Assembly (NCBI GenBank): GCA_963701015.1
Contig: OY969556.1
Location: 1,054,001-1,118,000, forward strand
DNA: 64,000 bases
Direction of reading: 5' to 3'
From: MFD09286-c1 sp963701015
GTDB lineage: Bacteria; Bacteroidota; Bacteroidia; Bacteroidales; DTGW01
The notes beneath the pieces are model-generated. The model worked only from the letters and a program-made list of their open reading frames with translations. It was not told the origin of the DNA and searched no databases. Below are positions 7,834-15,741 of this stretch, piece by piece. A program made the translations under genes and the position numbers. How positions within the stretch are numbered: position 1 is the first letter of the stretch; every line of letters begins with the position of its first letter.

Positions 7834-9099
7834 ATGAGAAAACTTTTTATATTAATTGTTTTCATTTTAAGTATTTTAAATGCATGTGAGAACGAAAAAA
7901 TCCCAGCGCCTATACCTCCGCATATTTCATCAAGTGTTGATTCTTTAAAATCAATTTTCGTTAAAGATTCAATTGTTACAGTTAATTCAGCAATATGGAA
8001 TACAGCTGATTATTTTACGGTAGTCCTTACAAATGTTTCTACTGGTCAAACTGACCCAACAGATGGAATTTTAAATAGTAGTTTAGGTACATTTAATGGT
8101 TTAAGTTTTTTTAATTATGGTGCCAAACCTACTTTAACATTAAAATCAGTTTATAATAAAAACCGAATTTATATTCTTGCACAGTGGAATGACTCTTCAC
8201 TTGATGTTTCGGGTAAAGTTTGGCTTTGGAACGGTCGTAAAGATCCCAATAAAAGTGATGATTCATCAGCTTGGACAACACAGAAAAATGATGATAAACT
8301 GGTCTTTAGGTTTAATTTTCCTGTAGTTCAGGATTACTCGCAGGATATTTGGTTGTGGAGTGCAGCTGAATCTGATCCTTTGGGTTATGCTATTGATTTG
8401 GCTTCAAAATCTGACGGTTCAGTAATGTACGATAATGGAACGCCTATGTTTGCAAGAAATGGCAGTTCAAACAGAAGTGGACCATTGTATGAATATGATG
8501 GAACTACGCAATTGGTTACAAAAGCAGATGGTTCAAAAGGTGGTTTAGATGCTACCTATTATTTATTAAATAAGACCGGCTATACCGGTAATCCTCAAAG
8601 TGGAAATTCATTGTATAATGACAAATGTGCACTTTGTCATGAAAGCGGAACAGACGGAGCACCTGAGTTGAGACAACCTTGGCTCAATTCATTATCGCGA
8701 TCTACTATAAATTCGTATATAATTTCCGATTCACATGATGGACAAACGGAAGCTCTGACATTGACAAATGCTGAATTTGATAATCTTATAGCATTTCTTA
8801 GAGGACAATCGGGTTTACCTGGATATTTTTTGCAAACACCTTCGGGAAGTATTGCAGATGTTGTTGCATCTTCAAATGTTACGGCAGGTAAAATTCCGTT
8901 AAATGGTAAAAATTCGAAAGGTTACAAAGTACTATTTTCGCGCAAACTGAATACCGGAAATGTAGATGACCTTACATTTGATAACACCGATGGAACAAAT
9001 TATACTTTTGATGTGCTTATTTCAAATAACGACAGCATAAATTATATTGGTTCATTAAAGCAATGTTTGATATTTAAAAAGACCTGGAATGAAAAATAA
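7834..9099 (+). CDS. lipoprotein: ethylbenzene dehydrogenase-like heme-binding domain with embedded cytochrome c
   Basis: 421 residues. The signal peptide ends in ILNAC, a lipobox. Residues about 60-245 resemble the EB_dh heme-binding domain (TLKSVYNKNRIYILAQWND, KLVFRFNF, DIWLWSAAESDPLGYA). A c-type heme motif CALCH is at 265-269, inside a short cytochrome c-like segment that ends near LIAFLRG. After it, KGYKVLFSRKLNTGNVDD and later strands look like the missing C-terminal half of EB_dh, so the cytochrome seems inserted within that domain. No Met occurs after CALCH, so the usual distal Met ligand is absent. It probably carries electrons on the periplasmic side of a membrane; the partner is unknown. 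The next gene overlaps it by 11 bp. Confidence 0.8.
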   Translation: MRKLFILIVFILSILNACENEKIPAPIPPHISSSVDSLKSIFVKDSIVTVNSAIWNTADYFTVVLTNVSTGQTDPTDGILNSSLGTFNGLSFFNYGAKPTLTLKSVYNKNRIYILAQWNDSSLDVSGKVWLWNGRKDPNKSDDSSAWTTQKNDDKLVFRFNFPVVQDYSQDIWLWSAAESDPLGYAIDLASKSDGSVMYDNGTPMFARNGSSNRSGPLYEYDGTTQLVTKADGSKGGLDATYYLLNKTGYTGNPQSGNSLYNDKCALCHESGTDGAPELRQPWLNSLSRSTINSYIISDSHDGQTEALTLTNAEFDNLIAFLRGQSGLPGYFLQTPSGSIADVVASSNVTAGKIPLNGKNSKGYKVLFSRKLNTGNVDDLTFDNTDGTNYTFDVLISNNDSINYIGSLKQCLIFKKTWNEK

Positions 9100-9472
9100 G
9101 TTTGAAATAATTACAATTTTATTTTTAGCATTTTTTGTAGTAACGAGTTGCGAAAAAGAACATTTACCAATGCCTGTAGCTCCAACTAATGTTAGTTTTA
9201 CTAGCGATGTAATGCCAATTTTTTCAGCTTCGTGTAGTGCCACAGGATGTCATGCCGCTGGTGCAAACCAACCTGATTTGTCTTCGGCAGATGCAGCGTT
9301 TCCGTCGTTAACAAATTTTGGGTATGTTACTGATTCAGTTGTATTAGAAAATAATATTTTATACCAACGTTTAACTAGTAAAAGCAGTCCAATGCCACCA
9401 TCTGGTTTGTTAAGCAAAAGCAAATTGCTTATAATTTCAACTTGGATAACAAAAGGCTATAGAGATAATTAA
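9089..9472 (+). CDS. small cytochrome c-like lipoprotein with CX4CH motif
   Basis: 127 residues. The signal peptide ends at VVTSC, a lipobox (C21). The heme-type motif is CSATGCH at 49-55, spaced C-x4-CH rather than the standard C-x2-CH, and the segment DVMPIFSASC before it is typical of cytochrome c domains in Bacteroidota. A later SSPMPPSG supplies a possible Met ligand, followed by the usual terminal helix (LLIISTWITKGYRDN). The start overlaps the end of the previous gene by 11 bp, which suggests translational coupling and a joint function. Whether heme is really attached at the longer motif is open. Confidence 0.75.
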   Translation: MKNKFEIITILFLAFFVVTSCEKEHLPMPVAPTNVSFTSDVMPIFSASCSATGCHAAGANQPDLSSADAAFPSLTNFGYVTDSVVLENNILYQRLTSKSSPMPPSGLLSKSKLLIISTWITKGYRDN

Positions 9473-9489
9473 TTTGAAAAGAATAAACT

Positions 9490-10374
9490 ATGAGAAACAT
9501 TTTAAAAACAGCTATTGTAATACTTATAATTTTCTCGTTTGGCAAAATACAAGCCCAAGACGACTTGATAAATTCATTAGATAAAGAAGTAAGTGATACT
9601 ATAATTTATACAGCTTATACTTTTAAATCAACGCATATAATCAATGGACAATCAGTTGAAAATTTGGGTTCCAAACAGCTTGATTTTCGTATCAACCATA
9701 GATTTGGTCAGTTAAATTCAGGTGCTTATAATTTTTATGGATTGGATAATGCTAATATTTCGCTAAGCTTGGATTATGGCCTTACTGATGATTTAATGGT
9801 TGGGATAAGAAGGGGAAATGTAAATAAAACTTTCGATGGTTCGTTAAAATATGCGCTATTTCATCAATGTACCGGAAAGCGGAATTTCCCGGTTTCAATT
9901 TCCTATATGGGCGATATGTCATTAATTACATTTAAAGATACAGCGACCTATCATAAATTTGAAGACCGTCTTTCTTTTACCAACCAAATTTTAATTGCAC
10001 GAAAATTTAATGAAAAATTTTCATTGCAAATTACACCAACATTTGTTCACCGAAACCTTGTTGAATACAATAATGTAAATGATGTGTTTGCAATTGGGAT
10101 TGGCGGAAGATATAAATTTATTAGAAGAGTGGCATTTACGTGGGAATATTTTTATAGCCCACAGGTTGCAGCTAATAAAACATTTTCTTTTAATCCAATC
10201 GCGCTTGGTGTTGATATTGAAACTGGTGGACATGTTTTTCAATTATTTGTTTCAAACTCACAAGAAATGGTTGAAAATGGCGTAATTGCTAATTCTCAGG
10301 GAGATTTTAGAAATGGTGGGATATTTTTCGGTTTTAATATTTCAAGAATTTTCTCTTTTAGAAGAGAAGAGTAA
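9490..10374 (+). CDS. DUF5777-like outer-membrane beta-barrel protein
   Basis: 294 residues. A Sec signal peptide ends near KIQAQ. The mature part shows alternating aromatic/hydrophobic strands (QLDFRINHRFGQLN, ISLSLDYGLTDDLMVGI, FSLQITPTFVHRN, GGIFFGFNISRIFSF), as in an outer-membrane barrel, and resembles the family called DUF5777. It starts 17 bp after the cytochrome-like gene, so it is part of the same operon. Its function is not known. Its place between cytochromes and YceI suggests an outer-membrane partner of that module. Confidence 0.75.
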   Translation: MRNILKTAIVILIIFSFGKIQAQDDLINSLDKEVSDTIIYTAYTFKSTHIINGQSVENLGSKQLDFRINHRFGQLNSGAYNFYGLDNANISLSLDYGLTDDLMVGIRRGNVNKTFDGSLKYALFHQCTGKRNFPVSISYMGDMSLITFKDTATYHKFEDRLSFTNQILIARKFNEKFSLQITPTFVHRNLVEYNNVNDVFAIGIGGRYKFIRRVAFTWEYFYSPQVAANKTFSFNPIALGVDIETGGHVFQLFVSNSQEMVENGVIANSQGDFRNGGIFFGFNISRIFSFRREE

Positions 10375-10407
10375 TAATTTTTACTTATAAATTAAATAAT
10401 AAAAAAA

Positions 10408-10962
10408 ATGAAAAAAATATTTTATATAACTACAGCTTTTGCTATTATTTTTAGCACTCAGGTTTATTCACAAAAGTATAAAACTATAGAAGGTCAAATA
10501 GAAATATTCTCGCAGACTCCTGTGTTTACAATTGAAGGCAAGGATAAAAAAGTGGCAAGTATTGTTGATTTTTCTAATGGCGAAATAGTTGCAACTACAC
10601 TGGTTCGTTCATTTAACTTTAAACAAGCGCTTGTTGAAGACCACTTCAACGAAAACTATATGCAGTCGGATCAATTTCCAAGGGCTTTTTTTAAGGGTAA
10701 CATTACTAATTTTAAAGATGTTGACTTAAAGAAAAATGGAGAATACAAAATAACTATTAAAGGAAATTTAACCATTCATGGAACTACTAATCCAATTGAA
10801 GTTCCTGGTACGATTACTGTTGCCGATGGAAAAGTTATAGGTAAAACTGAATTTCCAGTTTCTCTGGCCGGTTATAAAATTCATGTTGAAGAAACATACA
10901 AAGACGCTATAAAAGATGAAATTAAACTTACAATTAACTTCGATTATTTACCGATTAAATAA
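10408..10962 (+). CDS. YceI family periplasmic protein
   Basis: 184 residues with a Sec signal peptide (cut near TQVYSQ). The mature chain has the YceI lipocalin-like signature: YKTIEGQIEIFSQTPVFTI, FNFKQALVEDHFNENYMQSD, FPRAFFKGNIT, GNLTIHGTTNPIEVPGTI and a final strand IKLTINFDYLP. YceI proteins form an eight-stranded barrel that holds a long isoprenoid. This is the second YceI fold in the cluster, here stand-alone. It starts 33 bp after the barrel gene and is probably co-transcribed. Confidence 0.85.
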   Translation: MKKIFYITTAFAIIFSTQVYSQKYKTIEGQIEIFSQTPVFTIEGKDKKVASIVDFSNGEIVATTLVRSFNFKQALVEDHFNENYMQSDQFPRAFFKGNITNFKDVDLKKNGEYKITIKGNLTIHGTTNPIEVPGTITVADGKVIGKTEFPVSLAGYKIHVEETYKDAIKDEIKLTINFDYLPIK

Positions 10963-10976
10963 TAATTAAATTTGAA

Positions 10977-11052
10977 TTAATCTCTACAAGGTTGGAGAAG
11001 TTAATTTATAAACAAGTCAATATATAGTCTAATTCCCTCTTGGAGAAGAGGG
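10977..11052. repeat. pair of short palindromes before the DUF559 gene
   Basis: Two hairpins sit in the 114-bp gap. At 10977-11004, TTAAtCTC...CAA pairs with TTG...GAGaagTTAA. At 11035-11052, CCCTCTT pairs with AAGAGGG around GGAG. GGAGAAG is shared by both. Palindromes of this kind often flank DUF559 genes and may be short mobile repeats. Confidence 0.5.
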
Positions 11053-11076
11053 TAGGGAGATTGAGTATTAAAATTT

Positions 11077-11499
11077 ATGGTTAATCCTGCAAAAATAAAG
11101 CAAACGATTAAAAATAACAGACTTCATGTTTTTGCGCGAAATTTACGAAATAATTCAACTTTGGGAGAAGTTATCCTTTGGGATAATGTTTTAAAAAATA
11201 AAAAATTTAAAGGATTTCAATTTAATAGACAGTTTCCAATTGATGATTATATTGTTGATTTTATTTGCAGAAGATTAAAGTTAATAATAGAAATTGATGG
11301 TTATTCCCATAAATTCAAGTACAACCAAGATATCATAAGGGAAAACAAATTGAAAAATATGGGATATTCAATTTTACGATTTAGTGAACAACAGGTCAGG
11401 AATGATTTACAAAATGTGATTCGTAGTATGGAAAATTTCATTGAACAAATCAATCCCCCTTCCCCCTTTTCTAAGGGGGAATTACATAGTATAAACTAA
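11077..11499 (+). CDS. DUF559 (Vsr-like endonuclease fold) protein
   Basis: 140 residues. The core is the DUF559 fold, related to very-short-patch and restriction endonucleases: ARNLRNNSTLGEVILWDNVL, then KFKGFQFNRQFPIDDYIVDF, then KLIIEIDGYSH and ILRFSEQQV. The Asp of YIVDF and the Glu of IIEIDG correspond to the catalytic acid positions. The C-terminal tail (INPPSPFSKGELHSIN) is encoded by a palindromic repeat and is probably not part of the fold. The gene sits between a YceI gene and an OB-fold gene with palindromes at both sides, so it looks like a later insertion. Activity and target are unknown. Confidence 0.8.
   Translation: MVNPAKIKQTIKNNRLHVFARNLRNNSTLGEVILWDNVLKNKKFKGFQFNRQFPIDDYIVDFICRRLKLIIEIDGYSHKFKYNQDIIRENKLKNMGYSILRFSEQQVRNDLQNVIRSMENFIEQINPPSPFSKGELHSIN
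11462..11479. repeat. palindrome inside the 3' end of the DUF559 gene
   Basis: CCCCCTT (11462-11468) and AAGGGGG (11473-11479) form a perfect 7-bp stem with a 4-nt loop. It encodes the tail SPFSKGE, so the repeat has been taken into the reading frame. Confidence 0.65.
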
Positions 11500-11510
11500 A
11501 AAATAATGTT

Positions 11511-11960
11511 ATGAATAAGTATTTAAAAATATTTTTGATTGTTGTAATTGTAGGGATAATTTGCGGAGGTATTGGATTGCTTTATGTGTTTTTTAAACCT
11601 CACCGTAACCTTGCAAACGAAAAGCCTGATTACGTACTCAAGGCAGATATATTGCTAAAACAATTTACAGCCAATGAGGATTCTACATTTAAAGTTTATG
11701 ATAACAAAGCTTTAGAGGTGAATGGAAAAATTGCAGATATTTCAAAAAAGGGAGTCAGCGATTTTACATTTATATTGGAAGATGTCAATTCTGGAGTAAG
11801 TTGTAGCTTCGACTCAATCTATATTTCAAATAATTTGAAATCTCTTAAAGACTATAAAGTTGGTGATGAGGTTTCTATTAAAGGTCAATGCGATGGATTT
11901 GACCCAATTATGGGCGTTGTACTTACAAAGTGTGTATTAGCTGTGAAAGAAAGCAATTAA
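11511..11960 (+). CDS. membrane-anchored OB-fold protein (tRNA_anti-like)
   Basis: 149 residues. One N-terminal membrane helix (about 5-28) is followed by a soluble domain with an OB-fold pattern: ALEVNGKIADISKKG, FTFILEDVNSGVSCSFD, YKVGDEVSIKGQCDGF, GVVLTKCVL. This matches the tRNA_anti-like group of extracytoplasmic OB folds, which are not known to bind tRNA. It follows the YceI gene once the DUF559 gene is set aside, and may belong to the same envelope module. The function is unknown. Confidence 0.75.
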   Translation: MNKYLKIFLIVVIVGIICGGIGLLYVFFKPHRNLANEKPDYVLKADILLKQFTANEDSTFKVYDNKALEVNGKIADISKKGVSDFTFILEDVNSGVSCSFDSIYISNNLKSLKDYKVGDEVSIKGQCDGFDPIMGVVLTKCVLAVKESN

Positions 11961-11983
11961 GGTTGAATATTTTTAGTTAATGA

Positions 11984-12036
11984 GGGAATATTCCTAAAAT
12001 GTTTAAAGCATTGGAAGGAATATTCCTTTTTTATTT
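11984..12036. terminator. terminator between the OB-fold gene and the fur-like gene
   Basis: GGAATATTCC occurs at 11984-11993 and again at 12017-12026. Each copy is itself palindromic and the two pair as one stem, followed by TTTTTTATTTT. It lies between convergent genes. Confidence 0.75.
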
Positions 12037-12059
12037 TAATAATTTAGCTTTATTGATTC

Positions 12060-12515
12060 TTATTTTTTCTTATTGTCCATTTCTGCACTATAACCATATA
12101 TGTACAATGAATGGTGCGATGGAATAAAATTATTTAATTCACAAGCAGTTTTGATTATTTGCTGAATTCGTGGGTCACAGAATTCAATTACTTTTCCGGT
12201 TTTAAAATCAATTAAATGATCATGTTGAATGCATTGATAAGCACGTTCGAATTGGGCTATGTTTTTGCCAAACTGATGTTTAATAACCAAACTACATTCG
12301 AGTAAAAGTTCAATGGTGTTATAAAGTGTTGCCCTGCTTACCCTGTAATTCTTATTTTTCATTGAAATATACAACGATTCTACATCAAAATGCCCTGTAC
12401 GTGAATATATTTCTTCAAGAATTGCAAATCGCTCAGGTGTTTTGCGATGACCTTTTAATTCGATATAATCAGTGAATATTTTTTTAACTGTTTCTTTTAC
12501 TTCATCTTTTGGCAT
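12060..12515 (-). CDS. Fur family transcriptional regulator
   Basis: 151 residues. The N-terminal winged helix (HRKTPERFAILEEIYSRTGHFD, then RVSRATLYNTIELLLE) and the C-terminal metal-binding dimer domain (QHDHLIDFKTGKVIEF, SHHSLYIYGY) define the Fur family. The CxxC pairs that hold structural zinc in many Fur proteins are missing; the region reads IDFKTG instead. The His/Glu regulatory-site residues remain. It could respond to iron, or to peroxide as PerR does, and sequence alone does not decide. A small inverted repeat just upstream of the start could be its own operator. Confidence 0.88.
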   Translation of the reverse strand: MPKDEVKETVKKIFTDYIELKGHRKTPERFAILEEIYSRTGHFDVESLYISMKNKNYRVSRATLYNTIELLLECSLVIKHQFGKNIAQFERAYQCIQHDHLIDFKTGKVIEFCDPRIQQIIKTACELNNFIPSHHSLYIYGYSAEMDNKKK

Positions 12516-12523
12516 AACTTAGA

Positions 12524-12538
12524 CTAATTAAAAATTAG
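12524..12538. promoter_or_regulatory. inverted repeat upstream of the fur-like gene
   Basis: CTAAT and ATTAG flank a 5-nt AT spacer, centred about 16 bp upstream of the fur-like start. The position suits autoregulation, but the match to known Fur or PerR boxes is weak. Confidence 0.3.
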
Positions 12539-12574
12539 TGCTAAATTAAATATTTTTTCGAACAATCAAAATAT

Positions 12575-12606
12575 AAAAGGGACTTGACGATAATCAAATC
12601 CCTTTT
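12575..12606 (-). terminator. terminator of the GH130/transporter operon
   Basis: AAAAGGGACTTGA and TCAAATCCCTTTT form a 12-bp stem with one mismatch and a 6-nt loop. On the minus strand the stem is followed by a T-rich run, just after the GH130 stop. Confidence 0.75.
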
Positions 12607-12634
12607 ATGAATTACTACTAAATTTCTATATTCG

Positions 12635-13624
12635 TTAAAATACTTCCGAATTATTTTTAATATAAGCAACTAACTCATCAACCTGGCAAAAAGCCAAAGC
12701 AGTATAGGTATCGGCTGCTCCGTAATAGATTGTTATCCTACCTGTAGTTGCATCATATAAATTTGCACAAGGGAAGGTGACATTTGGGACAAATCCGGTT
12801 GTTTCATATTCCTTTTCAGGAGTTAACAAATAATCGCGTGTACGGAATAGAACTTTACTTGGATCATTTATATCCAGAATAACTGCGCCAAAACTATACA
12901 CAAATCCATTGCATGTGCCTGAAACTCCGTGATAGAAAAGTAACCAACCTTCAGATGTTTCAATTGGAACAGGGCCGGCACCAATTTTTGTACCTTGCCA
13001 CCAGCCTTTTCCACCTTTTCCCATAACCCACTTATGATTTCCCCAATATATAAGGTCAGGGCTTTCACTTAAAAAAATGTCGCCAAAAGGAGTATGTCCG
13101 CTATCACTGGGACGGCTTAATAAGTAATATTTACCATTTATCTTTCTGGGAAACAATACACCATTTCGGTTAAATGGCATAAGTGGATTGGGCAACCTTG
13201 TCCAAGTTTTAAAATCCTTCGTCATTCCCATTCCAATTGATGCTCCGTGCAAATCGTCGCACCAGCAAACATAAAATGTATCGTCAATTCTCAGAAAACG
13301 CGGATCGTAAGCATAACTTACCGGGTTAGGATTGCCATTTTTATCAACCCACGGTATAACCTTGTCATCAATATTCCAACTTAAACCATCGTTACTTCTT
13401 CCAAAATGGATGTTTGCCCGTCCGTTTTTATGGTCAGCCCTGAAAACTCCTACAAACTTTCCATCTAAAGGTAATGCAGCACTATTATAAATTCTTGAAG
13501 TAGAAGGAGTCGGATTCCATCCAATCAAAGGATTTTTACTATATCTCCAAATTACATCATTACAATCTTTCGGCTTTTCTTCCCAAGGAATATTAGGTAA
13601 TGCATTTCCAATAATTTTATTCAT
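12635..13624 (-). CDS. GH130 family beta-mannoside phosphorylase/hydrolase
   Basis: 329 residues forming a five-bladed beta-propeller of the GH130 type. Hallmarks are IYNSAALPLDGKFVGVFRAD near residue 45, YAYDPRFLRIDDTFYV with the catalytic Asp of the DPR motif near residue 106, and GAGPVPIETSEGWLLFYHGV near residue 220. GH130 enzymes phosphorolyse or hydrolyse beta-mannosides in the cytoplasm or periplasm. There is no signal peptide, so it should be cytoplasmic. It is encoded 45 bp downstream of a GPH-type sugar symporter, which probably brings in the substrate. Which linkage it cuts cannot be stated. Confidence 0.88.
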   Translation of the reverse strand: MNKIIGNALPNIPWEEKPKDCNDVIWRYSKNPLIGWNPTPSTSRIYNSAALPLDGKFVGVFRADHKNGRANIHFGRSNDGLSWNIDDKVIPWVDKNGNPNPVSYAYDPRFLRIDDTFYVCWCDDLHGASIGMGMTKDFKTWTRLPNPLMPFNRNGVLFPRKINGKYYLLSRPSDSGHTPFGDIFLSESPDLIYWGNHKWVMGKGGKGWWQGTKIGAGPVPIETSEGWLLFYHGVSGTCNGFVYSFGAVILDINDPSKVLFRTRDYLLTPEKEYETTGFVPNVTFPCANLYDATTGRITIYYGAADTYTALAFCQVDELVAYIKNNSEVF

Positions 13625-13669
13625 AATGTTATTTAAACAATTAATTTTTTTGCAAATTGATTTGTTAAT

Positions 13670-15172
13670 TTATATAATTTGTTCACGACGTTTTTCAAGT
13701 TCTTCTTTTACTTTCATCATAATAGGCTCATCCAATTTATAGAAAAAGATTAAAATAATTAGAGCAGCTATTCCGGAAATTACAGGGATAACGCTCATCA
13801 TGGCTTTCAGGCCATTTAATGTCCCAATATTCTGGGCAACATTAGCTACGAAACCAGTACTTGCCAAGATAAAGGCTGCAATCATACTGCCAAAAGCCCA
13901 TCCTAATTTATTTGACATAATTGAAGCTGAGAATACAAGTCCAGTTGCACGACGTCCTGTTTTCCATTCGGAGTAGTCAGCCGTATCCGCATACATAACC
14001 CAAAGCAAGGCAGAAATTGGACCTCCGGTGATAGAACCGATTGCCTGGAAGAATAAAATCAAAAAGATGTTTTCAGGTTTGAAGAAAATAAATGAACCAG
14101 TGCAAATAATAGCTGCGACGAATAAAATAATTGTAGCCCTTTTTTGGCCAAATGTTTTAGCAAACCAGGGGACAAGTACCACACCAACTAAAGATAATGA
14201 TTGTCCCACTGTATTAAAAGTAGAAGCAAGCACTTCGAAGCCAAAAGTATCATTGGGGTTTAACAGAGCTAGTTTTCCTTTTCCAAACAAACCTAATACA
14301 GGATTGACAATATATTCACGGCCAATATTCAAAATGTTTGTAAGCCAGGGAACAGCCTGTTCGCCAATATAATATTTAAAATAATGGGTAGTTACGTTCA
14401 AACGGATACAATTGAACAAAATGAAAAGTATTGTGATTATAAATAACATTATCCAGGGGACATTATGTATAATGTCCTTTAAGTCACTCTTAATGTTTGT
14501 CTGTTCTTTTGCGATAGGTTTAATCCTTTCTTTAGTGGATAAAAATGTAATAAGAAAAAACAAAATGGCAGCGGCTCCATAAATCATCATGGTTGTGTGC
14601 CATCCGGATTGTGCAGCTTCTATTGCGTTAGCCCCTTTCCCAAACATCTTGGCAAAAGGAAGGGCAGTTGCTGAAACAATAATTCCGGCTAAATAGGCGC
14701 CAACAAACTTAAAAGAAGCTGCGCTTGTACGATCAATAGGATCATCACTAATAACTCCAAGCAACGATGTGTAAGGTATATTTACTGTAGAATACAAAAA
14801 CATAAATAACAAGAAAGTTACATAAGCATATACTATTTTACCAGTGCCTCCAAAACTAGGAGCAGTGAAGGCCGCAATTGCAGCAACTGTTAAAGGCACG
14901 GCACCAAATAAAATATAAGGCCTGAATTTTCCCCAACGGCTTTTAGTACGATCTGCTGTCATACCAATTACTACATCAAAAAATGCATCTGATACACGGG
15001 AAACAAAAAACATGACACCTGCAGTTGCTGCAGTTAGACCAAAAACATCGGTATAAAAGAAAAGTAAATAAACCATTATGGTTTGCCAAAAGAGCACAGA
15101 TGCCAAATCACCAAAACCATATCCGGCCTTTTCCCTAAAACTCAATTTCATTGAGGTTTCATTTGATTCCAT
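13670..15172 (-). CDS. GPH-type glycoside:cation symporter (MFS_2)
   Basis: 500 residues with about 12 membrane helices. The start (KLSFREKAGYGFGDLAS) and the loop DRTKSRWGKFRPYILFGAVP are signatures of the glycoside-pentoside-hexuronide:cation symporter family. An extended segment around residues 270-310 interrupts the middle of the protein. Members import di- and oligosaccharides or glycosides with Na+ or H+ across the inner membrane. The downstream GH130 gene suggests a beta-mannoside as substrate (inference). A 569-bp non-coding region lies upstream. Confidence 0.9.
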   Translation of the reverse strand: MESNETSMKLSFREKAGYGFGDLASVLFWQTIMVYLLFFYTDVFGLTAATAGVMFFVSRVSDAFFDVVIGMTADRTKSRWGKFRPYILFGAVPLTVAAIAAFTAPSFGGTGKIVYAYVTFLLFMFLYSTVNIPYTSLLGVISDDPIDRTSAASFKFVGAYLAGIIVSATALPFAKMFGKGANAIEAAQSGWHTTMMIYGAAAILFFLITFLSTKERIKPIAKEQTNIKSDLKDIIHNVPWIMLFIITILFILFNCIRLNVTTHYFKYYIGEQAVPWLTNILNIGREYIVNPVLGLFGKGKLALLNPNDTFGFEVLASTFNTVGQSLSLVGVVLVPWFAKTFGQKRATIILFVAAIICTGSFIFFKPENIFLILFFQAIGSITGGPISALLWVMYADTADYSEWKTGRRATGLVFSASIMSNKLGWAFGSMIAAFILASTGFVANVAQNIGTLNGLKAMMSVIPVISGIAALIILIFFYKLDEPIMMKVKEELEKRREQII

Positions 15173-15741
15173 TCTTTCTTTATTTATTTTAGTATTAAAT
15201 TAATTTTTATTCAAATAAAGCTGACATGTTTAATATTTCAAAATATTTTGACAATATAATTATTTTTTATTTCCTGAACACTTATTCAATTTGTAAATAA
15301 TGATATTGCAATATTATTTGACCTGTATAAATATATTCTTAATTAAATTTTAAAATAGAAACATATTAAAAAAAATGAAAATATTATTTCAAAGACCAAC
15401 AATATTTCAATTTTAGCATGCATCTAATTTCAGGAATATCCGCTGTGCATAATATTTCTATAGTTAACTTAACAACTTTTTATGAAATCAAAGCACAGCA
15501 CAGCGGATATATTACCTGAAACTCATAAATATTACTTTTAACAGCAATGCCAAAAGTATAAGTTGAAAGTGTTTAAGTATTGCTGAAATGTTTAGGAAGA
15601 TTATACAAATGTTTAATTTCTAACACAAATGTATTTGCATAATAATTTACTTTGTTCAAATCAAATATTTTTATAAAATATAAATAATGAACAAATTAAG
15701 GACTTCTTAGCGTTATTATTACAATTAGAATAAAACAGCAA
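15173..15741. other. 569-bp intergenic region with a large inverted repeat
   Basis: This is the longest gene-free stretch of the window. The half next to the transporter gene is very AT-rich. A near-perfect inverted repeat spans 15428-15521, and the part up to 15741 shows no gene, tRNA or clear terminator. The transporter promoter should lie in the first 100 bp, but no full consensus was found. Confidence 0.6.
15428..15521. repeat. 94-bp element bounded by a long inverted repeat
   Basis: The left arm at 15428-15448 reads TTTCAGG then AATATCCGCTGTGC. The right arm at 15498-15521 is its complement, with two short insertions (TA/T) as the only differences. The loop is 49 nt. The arms are GC-richer than their surroundings. 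It could be a miniature transposon remnant, a folded RNA or a protein-binding cruciform. I see no clear target-site duplication. Confidence 0.65.
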
